DNA of 64,000 bases from Oceanobacillus oncorhynchi (GTDB lineage: Bacteria; Bacillota; Bacilli; Bacillales; Amphibacillaceae): NCBI RefSeq assembly GCF_000821065.1, contig NZ_CDGG01000001.1, forward strand, positions 3,844,001 to 3,908,000. Direction: 5' to 3'. Within the stretch, counting starts at the first letter, position 1; every line of letters begins with the position of its first letter. Under the pieces are notes generated by a model. That model saw only the letters and a list, made by a program, of their open reading frames with translations. It had not been told where the DNA came from and searched no databases. Below, piece after piece: positions 36,942 to 46,834 of the stretch. A program made the translations under genes and the position numbers.

Positions 36942-38654
36942 TTATTTCCCCTGGTTAAAGAATGCGGCTAATTCTTCTTTTGTCCATGTGTTGATTACCG
37001 TGGACGGTTTGATCCATCCTTTTCGGGCTGTAGCTACGCCATATTGCATATGCTCAAGCATCTGATAGTTGTGCGCATCAGTATCAATGACAAGATTTAC
37101 GCCTGCTTCCTGCGCTTTTTTAGCCCATTCGTGGGATAAATCTAAGCGATTGGGATTAGCATTAATTTCTAATGCGGTATTTGTTTCTTTTGCTTTTTCA
37201 ATCAATTTTTCCAGGTTCACTTTATATCCATCTCTTCTTCCGATTAGTCTTCCTGTCGGGTGAGCAATAATCGAAACATATGGATTTTCTAAGGCGTTAG
37301 TCAGCCTGTGCATGATTTCCTCTTCCGATTGTTGAAAACTGGAATGTATCGCACCAATAACAAAGTCCATTTCTTTAAGAAAGTCGTCCTCAAAATCTAA
37401 GCTGCCATCTGGCAGGATATCCATTTCCACACCCGAAAAGATATGGAAATCAGCGTACTTTTCATTTAATGCATTAATTTCCTGACGCTGCTTACGAAGG
37501 CGTTCTTCATTTAATCCATTTGCTACGCGCAAGTATTTAGAGTGGTCTGTAATCGCCATATAGGAATAGCCCATACTTTTTACCTTTTCAGCCATTTCGT
37601 CTAAAGACTGTGCTCCATCACTCCAGGTGGTATGCATATGCAAATCTCCGCGAATATCGGATAGCCGGATTAATTTCTGTTCCTCTGTAAACAGGTCTAC
37701 TTCTCCTGTATTTTCACGAACCTCCGGAGGAATAAAATGCAGATCAAAATGATTAAAAAAGGCTTCTTCCGTTTCAAACTGGAGCGTCTCTCCTGTTTCT
37801 TCCACCTCTACACCATATTCACTGATTTTTTCACCGCGCGACTTTGCCAATTGCCGCATAGCTACATTATGATCCTTTGAACCGGTAAAGTGATGTAAAG
37901 TAGAAGCAAATTCCCCGTCAGAAACCATACGAAAATCAACATTGATATCATAAGCTTCTTCTAAAGTGATAGAAACCTTTGTATCTCCGCTTGCAATAAC
38001 ATTTTTGACAGAAGGCAGTGCGATTAAAGCTTCTTTTACCTCGCCTGCATCATCCGTAGCAATGATAAAATCAAGATCCTTTACAGTTTCACGCATACGC
38101 CGGATGCTCCCTGCCTGAGAGTAACGGACAATACCCGGAATATCCTCCAGGTAAGCTTCTATCTTCTCAGCAATCGGAAGCATCATTGCTACCGGAAGCC
38201 GTTCCGGTCTCTTCCCCGCATCCTCGATTGCTGCAACGATTTTCTCTACAGATTTTTTTCCAAATCCAGGTAACTCTTCTACCTTTCCAGACAGACAAGC
38301 TTCTTTTAACGTTTCCGCATCTATGACGCCCAGCTCCTGATAGAGCTTGGATAATTTTTTCCCGCCTAAACCTGGCAAATCTAATAACGGTACAAGCCCG
38401 GCCGGTACTTCTTTCTCCAATTCCGCTAAGGTTTCTGAATGTCCAGCTTCGATAAACTCGGTAATTACTGCTGCAGTTCCTTTTCCAATCCCTTTCATCT
38501 TTGTAAAGTCATCTATCTCATTTAAGCTGCGGTCATCCGTTTCAATCGCTTGCGCAGCCTTTCGATAAGCGCTTATTTTAAATGGATTTTCTCCCTTCAG
38601 CTCCATATAAACAGCTATATTCTCCAGCAAACGAATGATATCTTTCTTATTCAT
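36942..38654 (-). CDS. polX: DNA polymerase/3'-5' exonuclease PolX
   Basis: 570 residues. N-terminal helix-hairpin-helix region (KMKGIGKGTAAVI, LPGLGGKKL, LPGFGKKSVEKI), polymerase X palm with catalytic aspartates in GSIRRMRETVKDLDFIIA near 183-200, and a C-terminal PHP exonuclease beginning DLHMHTTWSDG near 338, with metal ligands in GVEMDIL, IAHPTGR and DTDAHN. Gap filling in base excision repair. B. subtilis name yshC. Confidence 0.97.
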   Translation of the reverse strand: MNKKDIIRLLENIAVYMELKGENPFKISAYRKAAQAIETDDRSLNEIDDFTKMKGIGKGTAAVITEFIEAGHSETLAELEKEVPAGLVPLLDLPGLGGKKLSKLYQELGVIDAETLKEACLSGKVEELPGFGKKSVEKIVAAIEDAGKRPERLPVAMMLPIAEKIEAYLEDIPGIVRYSQAGSIRRMRETVKDLDFIIATDDAGEVKEALIALPSVKNVIASGDTKVSITLEEAYDINVDFRMVSDGEFASTLHHFTGSKDHNVAMRQLAKSRGEKISEYGVEVEETGETLQFETEEAFFNHFDLHFIPPEVRENTGEVDLFTEEQKLIRLSDIRGDLHMHTTWSDGAQSLDEMAEKVKSMGYSYMAITDHSKYLRVANGLNEERLRKQRQEINALNEKYADFHIFSGVEMDILPDGSLDFEDDFLKEMDFVIGAIHSSFQQSEEEIMHRLTNALENPYVSIIAHPTGRLIGRRDGYKVNLEKLIEKAKETNTALEINANPNRLDLSHEWAKKAQEAGVNLVIDTDAHNYQMLEHMQYGVATARKGWIKPSTVINTWTKEELAAFFNQGK

Positions 38655-38684
38655 TTTCTTTCACCCTATTCTGTCACTATTTAC

Positions 38685-38835
38685 ATAAAACGAAACTTCC
38701 TTCCGTGGAGATTTTTCCTTTTCCACGGAAGGTTAGTTAATCAGGAGATGAAGTGACCGTTTTCGCCCATACATATTAAAATAATTGTTCCATATATAGT
38801 TAGGGCGAATTACGGACACTCATGCCGTGATAAAA
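38685..38835. repeat. Degenerate intergenic repeat of the GAAAC/GTGATAAAA type
   Basis: Begins AAAACGAAACTTCCTTCCGTGG, contains an internal hairpin (CCTTCCGTGGA...TCCACGGAAGG) and ends GCCGTGATAAAAC, echoing both ends of the copy at 8185-8250. It occupies the polX-cvpA gap. Confidence 0.45.
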
Positions 38836-38873
38836 CTGACTCAAGCTATCCATGTTAGTTTGAGTCAGTTTTG
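38832..38873 (-). terminator. cvpA terminator
   Basis: AAAACTGACTCAA pairs with TTGAGTCAGTTTT around a 15-base loop, 30 bases after the cvpA stop. Confidence 0.85.
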
Positions 38874-38902
38874 CTTTCTATACTTGCTAATGACCTGTTA
38901 TA

Positions 38903-39454
38903 TTATTTGGTCAGAGATTCTGTCAAGTTAAACCATAATTCAAAAATACGATCTGAGAAATATGGTGTCTGTTCAATAATCCGCATTGCCAGAGAAGAAC
39001 CTTGGATTGCTTCCTGCACTCCGCCGACAGGCGTTAACGCCAGGATATATAAAATAATGAAGCTGATGAGATATATCTCAACAAACCCCAGCGCGGCTCC
39101 TAAAATTTTATTGATAAAGCTGATGATGGGTATTGCCGCCACAAAATCCAGCATAGAAGCAATAATCTGCAGAATAAATTTCACCGCAAAAAAGATAAGC
39201 GCAAAGGAAATCGCATTATAAAATGCCGATTCGACTGGCAGGTTTTCTAAAAACGCTGACCAGGCTCCATCACCTGAGAGGTCTGGATAAGGAATATATA
39301 AGGAAAGTCTTTCTGCAACCGGGTTATAGTACATTACTGCTACAATAAAAGCAACAATAAACCCTGTTAAATGAAATAGCTGAAGAACAAATCCTCTTTT
39401 TAATCCCATCATAATCCCAAATAATAGAAGAATAATTATAATTAAGTTAATCAT
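38903..39454 (-). CDS. yshB: CvpA family membrane protein (YshB)
   Basis: 183 residues with four membrane helices; starts MINLIIIILLLFGIMMGLKRGF, and the helix pair PIISFINKILGAALGFVEIYL near 108-128 is the family core. CvpA was named for colicin V production in E. coli; the role in Bacillus is unknown. It starts 5 bases after the zapA stop, as in B. subtilis, where the two form an operon. Confidence 0.9.
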   Translation of the reverse strand: MINLIIIILLLFGIMMGLKRGFVLQLFHLTGFIVAFIVAVMYYNPVAERLSLYIPYPDLSGDGAWSAFLENLPVESAFYNAISFALIFFAVKFILQIIASMLDFVAAIPIISFINKILGAALGFVEIYLISFIILYILALTPVGGVQEAIQGSSLAMRIIEQTPYFSDRIFELWFNLTESLTK

Positions 39455-39459
39455 GTTTG

Positions 39460-39720
39460 TTAGTCCTCTTTCTTTCGTAATGAACCTAAAAGTGTTGCAT
39501 AATCCTCTTTTAGTTTTAAATAATCGTTCATTGTATTCACAGCCGTTAATACTGCTAAGCTGGCTGTATCTAATTGTTTATTGGCATCATGAATTTCATT
39601 CATTTTTTGATCAACTAAATTAGCCACTAGCTGAACATGGCGTTCTGATTCCGTTCCGATAACATGGTATGTCCGATTGTATATTTCAACTGTTACGCGC
39701 TGTTTTTCATTGTCTGTCAT
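39460..39720 (-). CDS. zapA: Cell division protein ZapA
   Basis: 86 residues from ATG 39720 (MTDNEKQRVTVEI), preceded by AGGAGGAAG; the longer reading has no ribosome site. N-terminal strand-rich part with the YNRTYHVIG stretch, then a coiled-coil helix (HVQLVANLVDQKMNEI, TASLAVLTAVNTMNDYL). Binds FtsZ and favours bundling of protofilaments. Divergent from rnhC. Confidence 0.95.
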   Translation of the reverse strand: MTDNEKQRVTVEIYNRTYHVIGTESERHVQLVANLVDQKMNEIHDANKQLDTASLAVLTAVNTMNDYLKLKEDYATLLGSLRKKED

Positions 39721-39848
39721 TTTAACTTCCTCCTGTGTAACGTTGATTCTAGTATATATTAACATGAACTTTGCGGAAAAAGAAGTATTTCAAAATCCCG
39801 TTATATTTGCTATAGTCTTAGGTATCCGATGATTGGAGGAATGAAGCT

Positions 39849-40769
39849 TTGGGCCAAGAAGTATTAACAACATCTGCTGATAAAATCAAACAAATGAAAA
39901 AGCATTATCATACTTACTTACAAAAAACACCGCAGGGGGCTGTTTTCCGGGCAAAAACACCTTATGCTGTCATCACAGCATATCATTCTGGGAAGGTTCT
40001 CTTTCAGGGCAGCCAGCCAGAGAAGGAAAGCACCCAATGGAAGGATGCATCTGCTTCGACACAAGCAGCTAAAGCGAAGCCCTCTTCAAGTGTGGACACA
40101 GCTATTTTTCAAAAAAGTCATATAGGGTCCGATGAGTCAGGAACCGGCGACTATTTTGGACCGATAACCGTTGCGGCTGTTTTTGCAGACAAAGCGCAGC
40201 AAGTTCAATTAAAGCAGCTGGGTGTGGAAGACTCCAAACACTTAAAAGATGACGCCATCCACCGTATTGCACAAGAGATCATACAGCTTCCTATTTCATA
40301 TACCATCCTTAAACTGGAGAATGAGAAATATAATCGCCTGCAGCTTAAAGGCTGGTCGCAGGGGAAGATGAAAGCAATGCTGCATCATCATGCCATTGAC
40401 AAATTAATTAAAAAATTAGATGGTACAGATTATGATGGAATCGTCATTGATCAATTTTGTGAGCCTGCCGTTTACAAACGCTATCTGCAATCAGAAGCAT
40501 TAAAGCTTCATGAAAAAACTACTTTTATTACAAAAGCAGAAAGCCATTCAATTAATGTTGCTGCTGCTTCTATTTTAGCCAGAGCCCGGTTCGTAACAGC
40601 AATGGATAAATTATCCCAAGAAGCAGGCATTACCTTACCAAAAGGTGCGTCCGGTAAAGTGGATAAGGCAGCAGCCAATTATATAAAAGCTCATGGCGAA
40701 CAGCAGCTGGGACATGTTGCTAAGCTTCATTTTGCCAATACAAATAAAGCAAAGAAATATTTACACTAA
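39849..40769 (+). CDS. rnhC: Ribonuclease HIII
   Basis: 306 residues from TTG after GGAGGAATGAAGC. The N-terminal about 80 residues form the TBP-like RNA/DNA-binding domain typical of RNase HIII. The catalytic domain shows SDESGTGDYFGPI near 97-109 (D and E), VEDSKHLKD near 128 and YDGIVIDQFCEP near 195, plus E in FITKAESHSINVAAAS near 225-240. Removes RNA from hybrids. Confidence 0.96.
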   Translation: MGQEVLTTSADKIKQMKKHYHTYLQKTPQGAVFRAKTPYAVITAYHSGKVLFQGSQPEKESTQWKDASASTQAAKAKPSSSVDTAIFQKSHIGSDESGTGDYFGPITVAAVFADKAQQVQLKQLGVEDSKHLKDDAIHRIAQEIIQLPISYTILKLENEKYNRLQLKGWSQGKMKAMLHHHAIDKLIKKLDGTDYDGIVIDQFCEPAVYKRYLQSEALKLHEKTTFITKAESHSINVAAASILARARFVTAMDKLSQEAGITLPKGASGKVDKAAANYIKAHGEQQLGHVAKLHFANTNKAKKYLH

Positions 40770-40782
40770 ATGAGGTGCTACA

Positions 40783-41475
40783 ATGAATATACCTTTAAAA
40801 AACGATTGGGGACAAGTTTTAGAGCAAGAATTTGAAAAAGACTACTATAAACACTTGCGGGAATTTCTAAAAACAGAATACGGTTCTCACACGATATATC
40901 CGGATATGTACGATATTTTTAATGCTCTTCGCTTTACAGATTTCCAGGAAGTGAAGGTCGTCATTTTAGGTCAGGATCCTTATCACGGCCCTAATCAGGC
41001 ACATGGCCTGAGCTTTTCCGTACAGCCTGGTGTGCCAGTGCCTCCTTCCTTAAAAAATATGTATCAAGAGCTGGCAGCTGATGTTGATTTCAAGATTCCC
41101 TCCCATGGTTATCTGAAAGAATGGGCTGATCAAGGGGTGCTCTTGCTTAACAATGTTTTGACTGTCCGGGCACATCAAGCACATTCTCATAAAAATCAAG
41201 GCTGGGAGCGGTTCACGAATCAAGTAATTGATGCTTTAAATCAGAAGGATCACCCGGTTGTCTTCTTATTATGGGGCGCAGCAGCACAGAAGAAGATAGA
41301 GTTGATCGATACCGATAAGCATTATATTTTAAAAGCGCCACATCCAAGCCCTTTATCTGCACACCGGGGTTTCTTCGGGTGCCGTCACTTTTCAAAAACA
41401 AACGCTATTTTAAAGCAGGAAAATCTGACTCCTGTTAATTGGCAGCTTTCTTTGACGGTAAATCCTGATAAATAA
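40783..41475 (+). CDS. ung: Uracil-DNA glycosylase (family 1)
   Basis: 230 residues, exciting uracil from DNA in base excision repair. Water-activating motif [18 protein letters not shown] near 65-82 (catalytic D about 67), [20 protein letters not shown] near 122-140, and [11 protein letters not shown] near 187-197 (leucine loop). AATGAGGTGC precedes the ATG. It follows rnhC by 13 bases. In B. subtilis ung is at a different locus, so this is a rearranged or lineage-specific place. Confidence 0.97.
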   Translation: MNIPLKNDWGQVLEQEFEKDYYKHLREFLKTEYGSHTIYPDMYDIFNALRFTDFQEVKVVILGQDPYHGPNQAHGLSFSVQPGVPVPPSLKNMYQELAADVDFKIPSHGYLKEWADQGVLLLNNVLTVRAHQAHSHKNQGWERFTNQVIDALNQKDHPVVFLLWGAAAQKKIELIDTDKHYILKAPHPSPLSAHRGFFGCRHFSKTNAILKQENLTPVNWQLSLTVNPDK

Positions 41476-41493
41476 ATCAAGTCTATTTACGCT

Positions 41494-41538
41494 AAAAGCC
41501 GCTGGCACAGCTTCAAAATCTGTGCCAGCGGCTTTTTA
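41494..41538. terminator. Bidirectional terminator between ung and pheT
   Basis: AAAAGCCGCTGGCACAG pairs perfectly with CTGTGCCAGCGGCTTTT, a 17-bp stem with U-runs on both strands between convergent genes. Confidence 0.93.
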
Positions 41539-41546
41539 TATCATGA

Positions 41547-43976
41547 TCAGGAACGGACATACGATCCAAATTGATTATTTACTTTTTCAACAACCGCCTG
41601 ATAAGATGTCTCCACTTCATCATCTTTCAACGTACGGCTTGGGTCCTGATACAGAAGACGATAAGCTACAGATTTTTTGCCCTCTTCCATATGCTCTCCC
41701 TGATATACATCAAATATAGAGACTTCTTTTACTAACGGAGCTCCTGTTTCCTTAATCACTGCCTGAACCTCTCCAGCAGGAACATCATTATCCAGGATAA
41801 AGGCGATATCTCTTGTTACAGATGGATAACGCGGAATATCCGTAAAGGAAGGTGTTGCTTGATGTACAGAAAATACAGATTCCAGATTTATTTCAAAAAC
41901 ATAGGTTTCCTTTACATCAAAATCTTTGGCAACAAGCGGATGAATTTGGCCGACATAGCCGATTCCTTTGCCATTTAATCTGATTTCTGCACAACGTCCC
42001 GGGTGCATATCTTCCATTTTAGTCTGTACAAAGGTAACATCTAATTCTAAATGTGCGAATAAGCCTTCCACGATTCCTTTTGCTACATAAAAATCAACCG
42101 GCTTCTTCTCTTGCTGCCATGGGTGATTATGCCATAAACCAGTTAACGCGCCGGCAACATGCAAATTCTCAATCGGCTGTTTGGTTATCTGCTCTTCTTC
42201 AGAAATGAATACTTTTCCAATTTCATAATACGCTAAATCTGTTTGTGTTCTCGCTACATTATGCTGGAGTACGCGAAGCATCTCTGGAATAAGACTTAGG
42301 CGGAGATGGCTGTGCTCCTCACTCATCGGCATTGCTAAACCGACTGTATTAGCAGTCCCTTCCTCCATATCAGGTGTCAGGAATCGCGATGCATCCTGTT
42401 TATTTGTTAAGGAGTAGGTTAATGTTTCCATCAATCCGGCGCTGGATAAGTAATTTTTGATTTCCCGCTGCAGCAATTGGACATCTGTTAATCCTCCTGC
42501 CTGTACCCAGCCTTGCGGAATCGTATATGGCAGATGATCATAACCATAAATACGAATAACTTCTTCTAAAATATCTTCAAAAATAGATATATCCAGACGG
42601 CGCGTTGGAACTTGAACAACAATTTCTTCTCCATTTTTACTGAATTCAAATTGCAGCCGTGCGAGGACAGAGGTCACGTCTTTTTCATCTAACTCCATTC
42701 CTAATCGCTGGTTCACTTTCGAAGTTGTAATGGTCACAGACTTCTCCGATTTATCCAATTCATCTACTTCTACAACACCAGCTGCTACTTTTCCGCCAGC
42801 ATATTTTTGAAGCAGACTGCATGCCCGGATACCGGCGCGTTTCACGCGATTTGGGTCAACCCCTTTTTCAAAACGCGTGCTGGATTCACTGCGCAGGCCG
42901 GTCTGTTTGACCGTATGGCGAACAGAAGCGGCATCAAAATAAGCAGCCTCCAGCAGGATATTCGTGGTTTCATCGGTCACCTCAGAATCTGCGCCACCCA
43001 TGACCCCGGCTAAAGCAACCGGCTCTTTGCCATTCGTAATAACAAGATTCTTCTCATTTAATTGACGTTCCTGATCATCTAAGGTAATCATTGTCTCGTT
43101 TTCTTTTCCTTGTCGGATAACGACCTCTTTGGAGCCAAACCGGTCATAGTCAAACGCGTGTAACGGCTGTCCGTACTCTAATAATACAAAGTTAGTAATA
43201 TCTACAACATTGTTGATCGGACGGATACCAGATGCCATTAAATAATTCCGCATCCATAGTGGCGCCGGCTTAATTTCCACATCTCTTATAACAAATGCTC
43301 CGTAATATGGGTTATTTTCAATGGAATCAATTTTCACATCAATATAATCCTCAGCCTGGATAGATTCATCTGCATTCAGGTTTTCATCTGGTAAATGGAT
43401 TGGCTGATCTAAAACAGCTGCTACATCATACGCTACACCAAGCATGCTTAATGCATCTGGACGGTTCGCTAAAACATCTAAATCTAACACCGCATCATCT
43501 AGATTTAACAGCTCCTGTACAGGTGTACCAACCTCTGCATCTTCTGGAAAAACAAAAATCCCTTCTGCGACGTCGGTAGGAATGTATTTTTCATCCAATC
43601 CGAGCTCCTGCAGGGAACAAATCATCCCATTTGATTCCACTCCGCGCAGCTTAACTTTTTTGATTTTCATCCCATTTGGAAGCTTAGTCCCAGGTTTTGC
43701 AACAGCAACCTTCTGACCCTCTCCAACATTCGGCGCCCCGCAGACGATTTGCAGGGATTCTTCCCCGACGTCTACTTGACAAAGATTTAATTTATCTGCA
43801 TCCGGATGCTTCTCACAGGATTTCACATATCCCACGACAATATTTTCTACAGCAGGGGCCAGATATTCCACTCCCTCTACTTCAATCCCGGATCGTGTTA
43901 TTTTTTCTGCTAATTCTTCTGGTGTTACATGATCTAAATTGACATAGTTTCGTAACCAATTATATGAAACAAGCAT
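41547..43976 (-). CDS. pheT: Phenylalanyl-tRNA synthetase beta subunit
   Basis: 809 residues, the long bacterial form. N-terminal EMAP-type tRNA-binding domain about 40-150 (VGYVKSCEKHPDADKLNLCQ), B3/B4 editing domain about 210-390, B5 domain about 400-475, synthetase-like core, and C-terminal anticodon-binding FDX-ACB domain (RYPSVTRDIAFIL near 720). Forms the alpha2-beta2 enzyme with PheS, 20 bases upstream, under the same T-box. Confidence 0.97.
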   Translation of the reverse strand: MLVSYNWLRNYVNLDHVTPEELAEKITRSGIEVEGVEYLAPAVENIVVGYVKSCEKHPDADKLNLCQVDVGEESLQIVCGAPNVGEGQKVAVAKPGTKLPNGMKIKKVKLRGVESNGMICSLQELGLDEKYIPTDVAEGIFVFPEDAEVGTPVQELLNLDDAVLDLDVLANRPDALSMLGVAYDVAAVLDQPIHLPDENLNADESIQAEDYIDVKIDSIENNPYYGAFVIRDVEIKPAPLWMRNYLMASGIRPINNVVDITNFVLLEYGQPLHAFDYDRFGSKEVVIRQGKENETMITLDDQERQLNEKNLVITNGKEPVALAGVMGGADSEVTDETTNILLEAAYFDAASVRHTVKQTGLRSESSTRFEKGVDPNRVKRAGIRACSLLQKYAGGKVAAGVVEVDELDKSEKSVTITTSKVNQRLGMELDEKDVTSVLARLQFEFSKNGEEIVVQVPTRRLDISIFEDILEEVIRIYGYDHLPYTIPQGWVQAGGLTDVQLLQREIKNYLSSAGLMETLTYSLTNKQDASRFLTPDMEEGTANTVGLAMPMSEEHSHLRLSLIPEMLRVLQHNVARTQTDLAYYEIGKVFISEEEQITKQPIENLHVAGALTGLWHNHPWQQEKKPVDFYVAKGIVEGLFAHLELDVTFVQTKMEDMHPGRCAEIRLNGKGIGYVGQIHPLVAKDFDVKETYVFEINLESVFSVHQATPSFTDIPRYPSVTRDIAFILDNDVPAGEVQAVIKETGAPLVKEVSIFDVYQGEHMEEGKKSVAYRLLYQDPSRTLKDDEVETSYQAVVEKVNNQFGSYVRS

Positions 43977-43996
43977 GTACTCTCCTCCTTCTTCTC

Positions 43997-45031
43997 TTAC
44001 GCTTGATGATATTGTGATAAGAAACGGACATCATTGGTGTAAAAATGACGAATATCGTTCACACCATATTTCAACATCGCAATGCGCTCCTGTCCCATTC
44101 CGAATGCAAACCCGCTGTAAACAGTGGAATCATAACCGCTCATTTCCAATACACGTGGATGGACCATTCCGCCGCCCAGGATTTCAATCCAGCCGGTATG
44201 CTTACAAACCGAGCACCCTTTTCCATTACAAACCTTACAGGATACATCCATTTCAACAGAGGGCTCTGTAAATGGGAAGAAAGATGGACGCAAACGGATT
44301 TCGCGGTCTTTCCCGAACATTTTTTTCGCAAACACATCTAATGTACCTTTTAAATCACTCAAGGTAATATTTTTATCTACTACTAACCCTTCGATTTGTC
44401 TGAATTGATGAGAATGTGTCGCATCATCCGTATCCCGGCGATACACCTTGCCCGGGCAAATCATCTTGATTGGGCGCTTTCCTTGATATGCTTCCATCGT
44501 ACGTGCCTGCACAGGTGAGGTCTGTGTACGCAAAAGCAATTCATTTGTAATAAAGAAGGTGTCCTGCATATCCCGCGCCGGATGGTTTTTCGGTAAATTT
44601 AATTTCTCAAAATTGTAATAATCTGTTTCTACCTCGGGCCCTTCTTTCACTTCATAGCCCATGCCGATAAACAAATCCTCAATTTCTTCCATAATGCTTG
44701 TTAATAAATGTCTGCCGCCGACATGAACCGGATTTCCAGGCAGTGTCACATCGATGGTTTCTGTTTCCAGCTGCTCATTTAAAGCTTCTCTTTCTAATTT
44801 TTCTGTTTTAGCTTCCAATGCCTCTGTAATGGATTCCCGAACATTATTAGCAAGCTCGCCGATAACCGGGCGTTCTTCCTTTGATAACTTTCCCATACCG
44901 CGAAGAACGGTCGTCAGAGAACCTTTTTTTCCTAAGTATTTCACTTTCATCTCCTGTACAGCCTGGCTGTTTTCTGCCTTTTCAATAGCTGCGAGAGCCT
45001 CCTGCTCTATCGCCTGCAATTCTTCTTTCAT
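43997..45031 (-). CDS. pheS: Phenylalanyl-tRNA synthetase alpha subunit
   Basis: 344 residues. N-terminal coiled coil (about 1-85), then the class II catalytic core: motif 1 region [15 protein letters not shown] near 150, motif 2 [18 protein letters not shown] near 205-222, a cysteine pair [16 protein letters not shown] near 265-280, and motif 3 [14 protein letters not shown] near 312-325. GGAGG precedes the ATG. Controlled by a phenylalanine T-box. Confidence 0.98.
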   Translation of the reverse strand: MKEELQAIEQEALAAIEKAENSQAVQEMKVKYLGKKGSLTTVLRGMGKLSKEERPVIGELANNVRESITEALEAKTEKLEREALNEQLETETIDVTLPGNPVHVGGRHLLTSIMEEIEDLFIGMGYEVKEGPEVETDYYNFEKLNLPKNHPARDMQDTFFITNELLLRTQTSPVQARTMEAYQGKRPIKMICPGKVYRRDTDDATHSHQFRQIEGLVVDKNITLSDLKGTLDVFAKKMFGKDREIRLRPSFFPFTEPSVEMDVSCKVCNGKGCSVCKHTGWIEILGGGMVHPRVLEMSGYDSTVYSGFAFGMGQERIAMLKYGVNDIRHFYTNDVRFLSQYHQA

Positions 45032-45084
45032 CGTCCGAAATACCTCCTTTTAATCATTTCCTGTGTTTGATGGACTTTTTTAAA

Positions 45085-45393
45085 CATAAAAAAGCCCCGT
45101 CTCCCAAAAAGGGACGAAGCTATATGGTCGCGGTACCACCCTTGTTGACTGGATAAACCTATCCAATCCAACTCTTGCCTCATAACGGATGGCGTCCGAA
45201 TCACCTTTACATTTTGATATGGTCCAAGTGTCCGCTCCAGAGTGAAACGTAATTGCCGACATGATAGAAATGCTTCCAGTCAAGGCATCTCCTCCCTAAA
45301 TCATTTATACAGGCAGTTACTTGCTCTTTCATTGCGTTTAGTTGTTTGTTCTTTTCATAACAAAAGAACGTATCATTTACTTTATGATGTATT
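45085..45393 (-). promoter_or_regulatory. Phe-specific T-box riboswitch of pheST
   Basis: Minus strand carries the conserved T-box GGGTGGTACCGCGACC (45126-45141), followed by a terminator (CGTCCCTTTTTGGGAGACG then GGGGCTTTTTT). Stem I holds the AGTAA loop-E motif (near 45314-45320) and the probable specifier codon TTC (45244-45246, in GTTTCACT). Uncharged tRNA-Phe should stabilise the antiterminator. Confidence 0.93.
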
Positions 45394-45399
45394 ACAGTT

Positions 45400-45428
45400 A
45401 TTATAGAAAAATTATCGCTGCATTGCAA
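45400..45428 (-). promoter_or_regulatory. Sigma-A promoter of the pheST T-box leader
   Basis: TTGCAA (45423-45428), 17-base spacer, TATAAT (45400-45405) on the minus strand, directly upstream of the T-box leader and just after the ysgA stop. Confidence 0.8.
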
Positions 45429-45430
45429 GG

Positions 45431-46177
45431 TTAATTCTTTAAATAATATAGCAACACGCCTGCTGCGATGCTGACATTTAATGATTCTGCCTTTCCGAGG
45501 ATGGGAATGGTTACCCGTTCATCCGCTTTTTCCAACAAGGATTCCTTTACGCCGGCTCCTTCATTCCCAAAAATAAGCGCTGTTTTTTGCGGGATTGGGA
45601 GATCTTTGTAATTCTCCGCTTTTTCTAATGCTGTAGCCCAAACACGGTAATCAGCTTCTTTCAGCCGCAACAGCTTCTCTTCCAGATCAGCATGTATAAT
45701 TGGTAAATGGAAAATGGACCCTTGTGTGGCACGAATCACTTTATCATTATACAAATCGACACAACCGCTGCCAAGGATAATTCCATCTGCACCCGCAGCG
45801 TCCGCAGTACGTATGATTGTCCCTGCATTCCCCGGGTCTTGGACTGCATCCAATAAAACAACTACCTCTCCGTTCACTGCTTCTTCTTTCTTTATTTCAA
45901 CGACAGCCATCATCCCTTGAGGCGAAGCAGTAAAAGAAAGTTCTTTAAACACCTGTTTGGTGACCTCAGTAACAGGAAGATGCTTTGCCATATCCGGCAC
46001 AGCAACCTCTTCGGAAACAATAAGCTCCTTTACTTCCCAATCGCTCGTCAGCGCTTCTTCTATTAAATGCTCCCCTTCAACCAAGAATGCATTCATTTGC
46101 TTTCTATATTTTCTTTGGTGCAGCTTTTTTAAACCCTTTATTTTCTCATTCTTCACAGATGTAATCACTTTATTCAT
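45431..46177 (-). CDS. ysgA: TrmH-family RNA methyltransferase (YsgA-like)
   Basis: 248 residues from ATG 46177 (MNKVITSVKNEKIK). N-terminal L7Ae-like substrate-binding part (about 1-95), then a SpoU/TrmH knotted methyltransferase: LDAVQDPGNAGTIIRTADAAG near 108-128 (motif 1), ALIFGNEGAGV near 195-205 (motif 2), and ILGKAESLNVSIAAGVLLY near 225-243 (motif 3). B. subtilis YsgA is reported to methylate 23S rRNA. Position between sspI and pheS is conserved. Confidence 0.93.
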   Translation of the reverse strand: MNKVITSVKNEKIKGLKKLHQRKYRKQMNAFLVEGEHLIEEALTSDWEVKELIVSEEVAVPDMAKHLPVTEVTKQVFKELSFTASPQGMMAVVEIKKEEAVNGEVVVLLDAVQDPGNAGTIIRTADAAGADGIILGSGCVDLYNDKVIRATQGSIFHLPIIHADLEEKLLRLKEADYRVWATALEKAENYKDLPIPQKTALIFGNEGAGVKESLLEKADERVTIPILGKAESLNVSIAAGVLLYYLKN

Positions 46178-46270
46178 CCTATCCAATTTTAAATTCTAAC
46201 TACATCATACATAAATTCACAACTTATGGTCAAACTACTTTTAATATCACAATTAAAGGAGTGAACAGGA

Positions 46271-46489
46271 ATGGATTTAAATATCCGTAAAGCAATTTAC
46301 GCTAACATATCAAATAATAATCAAGAACAATTAGAAGCAACCATTGTGGATGCCATTAATAATGGAGAAGAAAAAATGCTTCCTGGTCTCGGGGTTCTTT
46401 TTGAATTGATTTGGAATCATTCAGATGAAAGTAAAAAACAGGAAATGATATCTTCCTTAGAGGATGGAATTCAAAGCGATTTATCCTAA
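46271..46489 (+). CDS. sspI: Small acid-soluble spore protein I
   Basis: 72 residues, matching SspI in length and pattern: [20 protein letters not shown] at the start, then [19 protein letters not shown] and a charged C-terminus. A minor spore-core protein made in the forespore. AAAGGAGTG precedes the ATG. Divergent from ysgA, the arrangement seen in B. subtilis. Confidence 0.95.
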   Translation: MDLNIRKAIYANISNNNQEQLEATIVDAINNGEEKMLPGLGVLFELIWNHSDESKKQEMISSLEDGIQSDLS

Positions 46490-46517
46490 TTGACATCAGT
46501 TATATCTTTATTATGTC

Positions 46518-46570
46518 ATCCTAAAAAGCATGCCGCTCTCTGAATGAGAAGCCGGCATGCTTTTTAGGAT
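46518..46570. terminator. sspI terminator
   Basis: ATCCTAAAAAGCATGCCG (46518-46535) pairs perfectly over 18 bp with 46553-46570 around a 17-base loop. A and U tracts flank both sides. Confidence 0.9.
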
Positions 46571-46592
46571 GTTTCAAAAATTTTAATCCATT

Positions 46593-46657
46593 AAGAAAAA
46601 CCAATAATACCGCTTGGTCTTTAAAATATCGGTGTTCTTGCCAAAGAGATGTCCGCT
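46593..46657. repeat. Dispersed repeat, copy 1
   Basis: 65 bases aligned without gaps to 61118-61182 with eight differences. Core ACCAATAATACCGCTTGGT can form a small hairpin. It continues into GC-richer sequence (CCGCTGCGGGAAGTCG). Confidence 0.85.
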
Positions 46658-46834
46658 GCGGGAAGTCGATTTCCGCGGGCAACGTTCAGCCGCACGGTAA
46701 GAAAAACGCTTCCTGCTCAGGTCTACCTGTTGCTTTTCCCGCAGGAGTCGACAACATCCGCTCCCATCTAAGTGGAATTATATTTTATTTGCTATTTTAC
46801 AAGGAAATAACGCAAATTCTAGTGACGGTTTTGA

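Noticed and set aside
45080-45428. Short minus-strand frames in the pheS leader
   Set aside because: They lie within the T-box structure and its promoter, which explain the sequence better.
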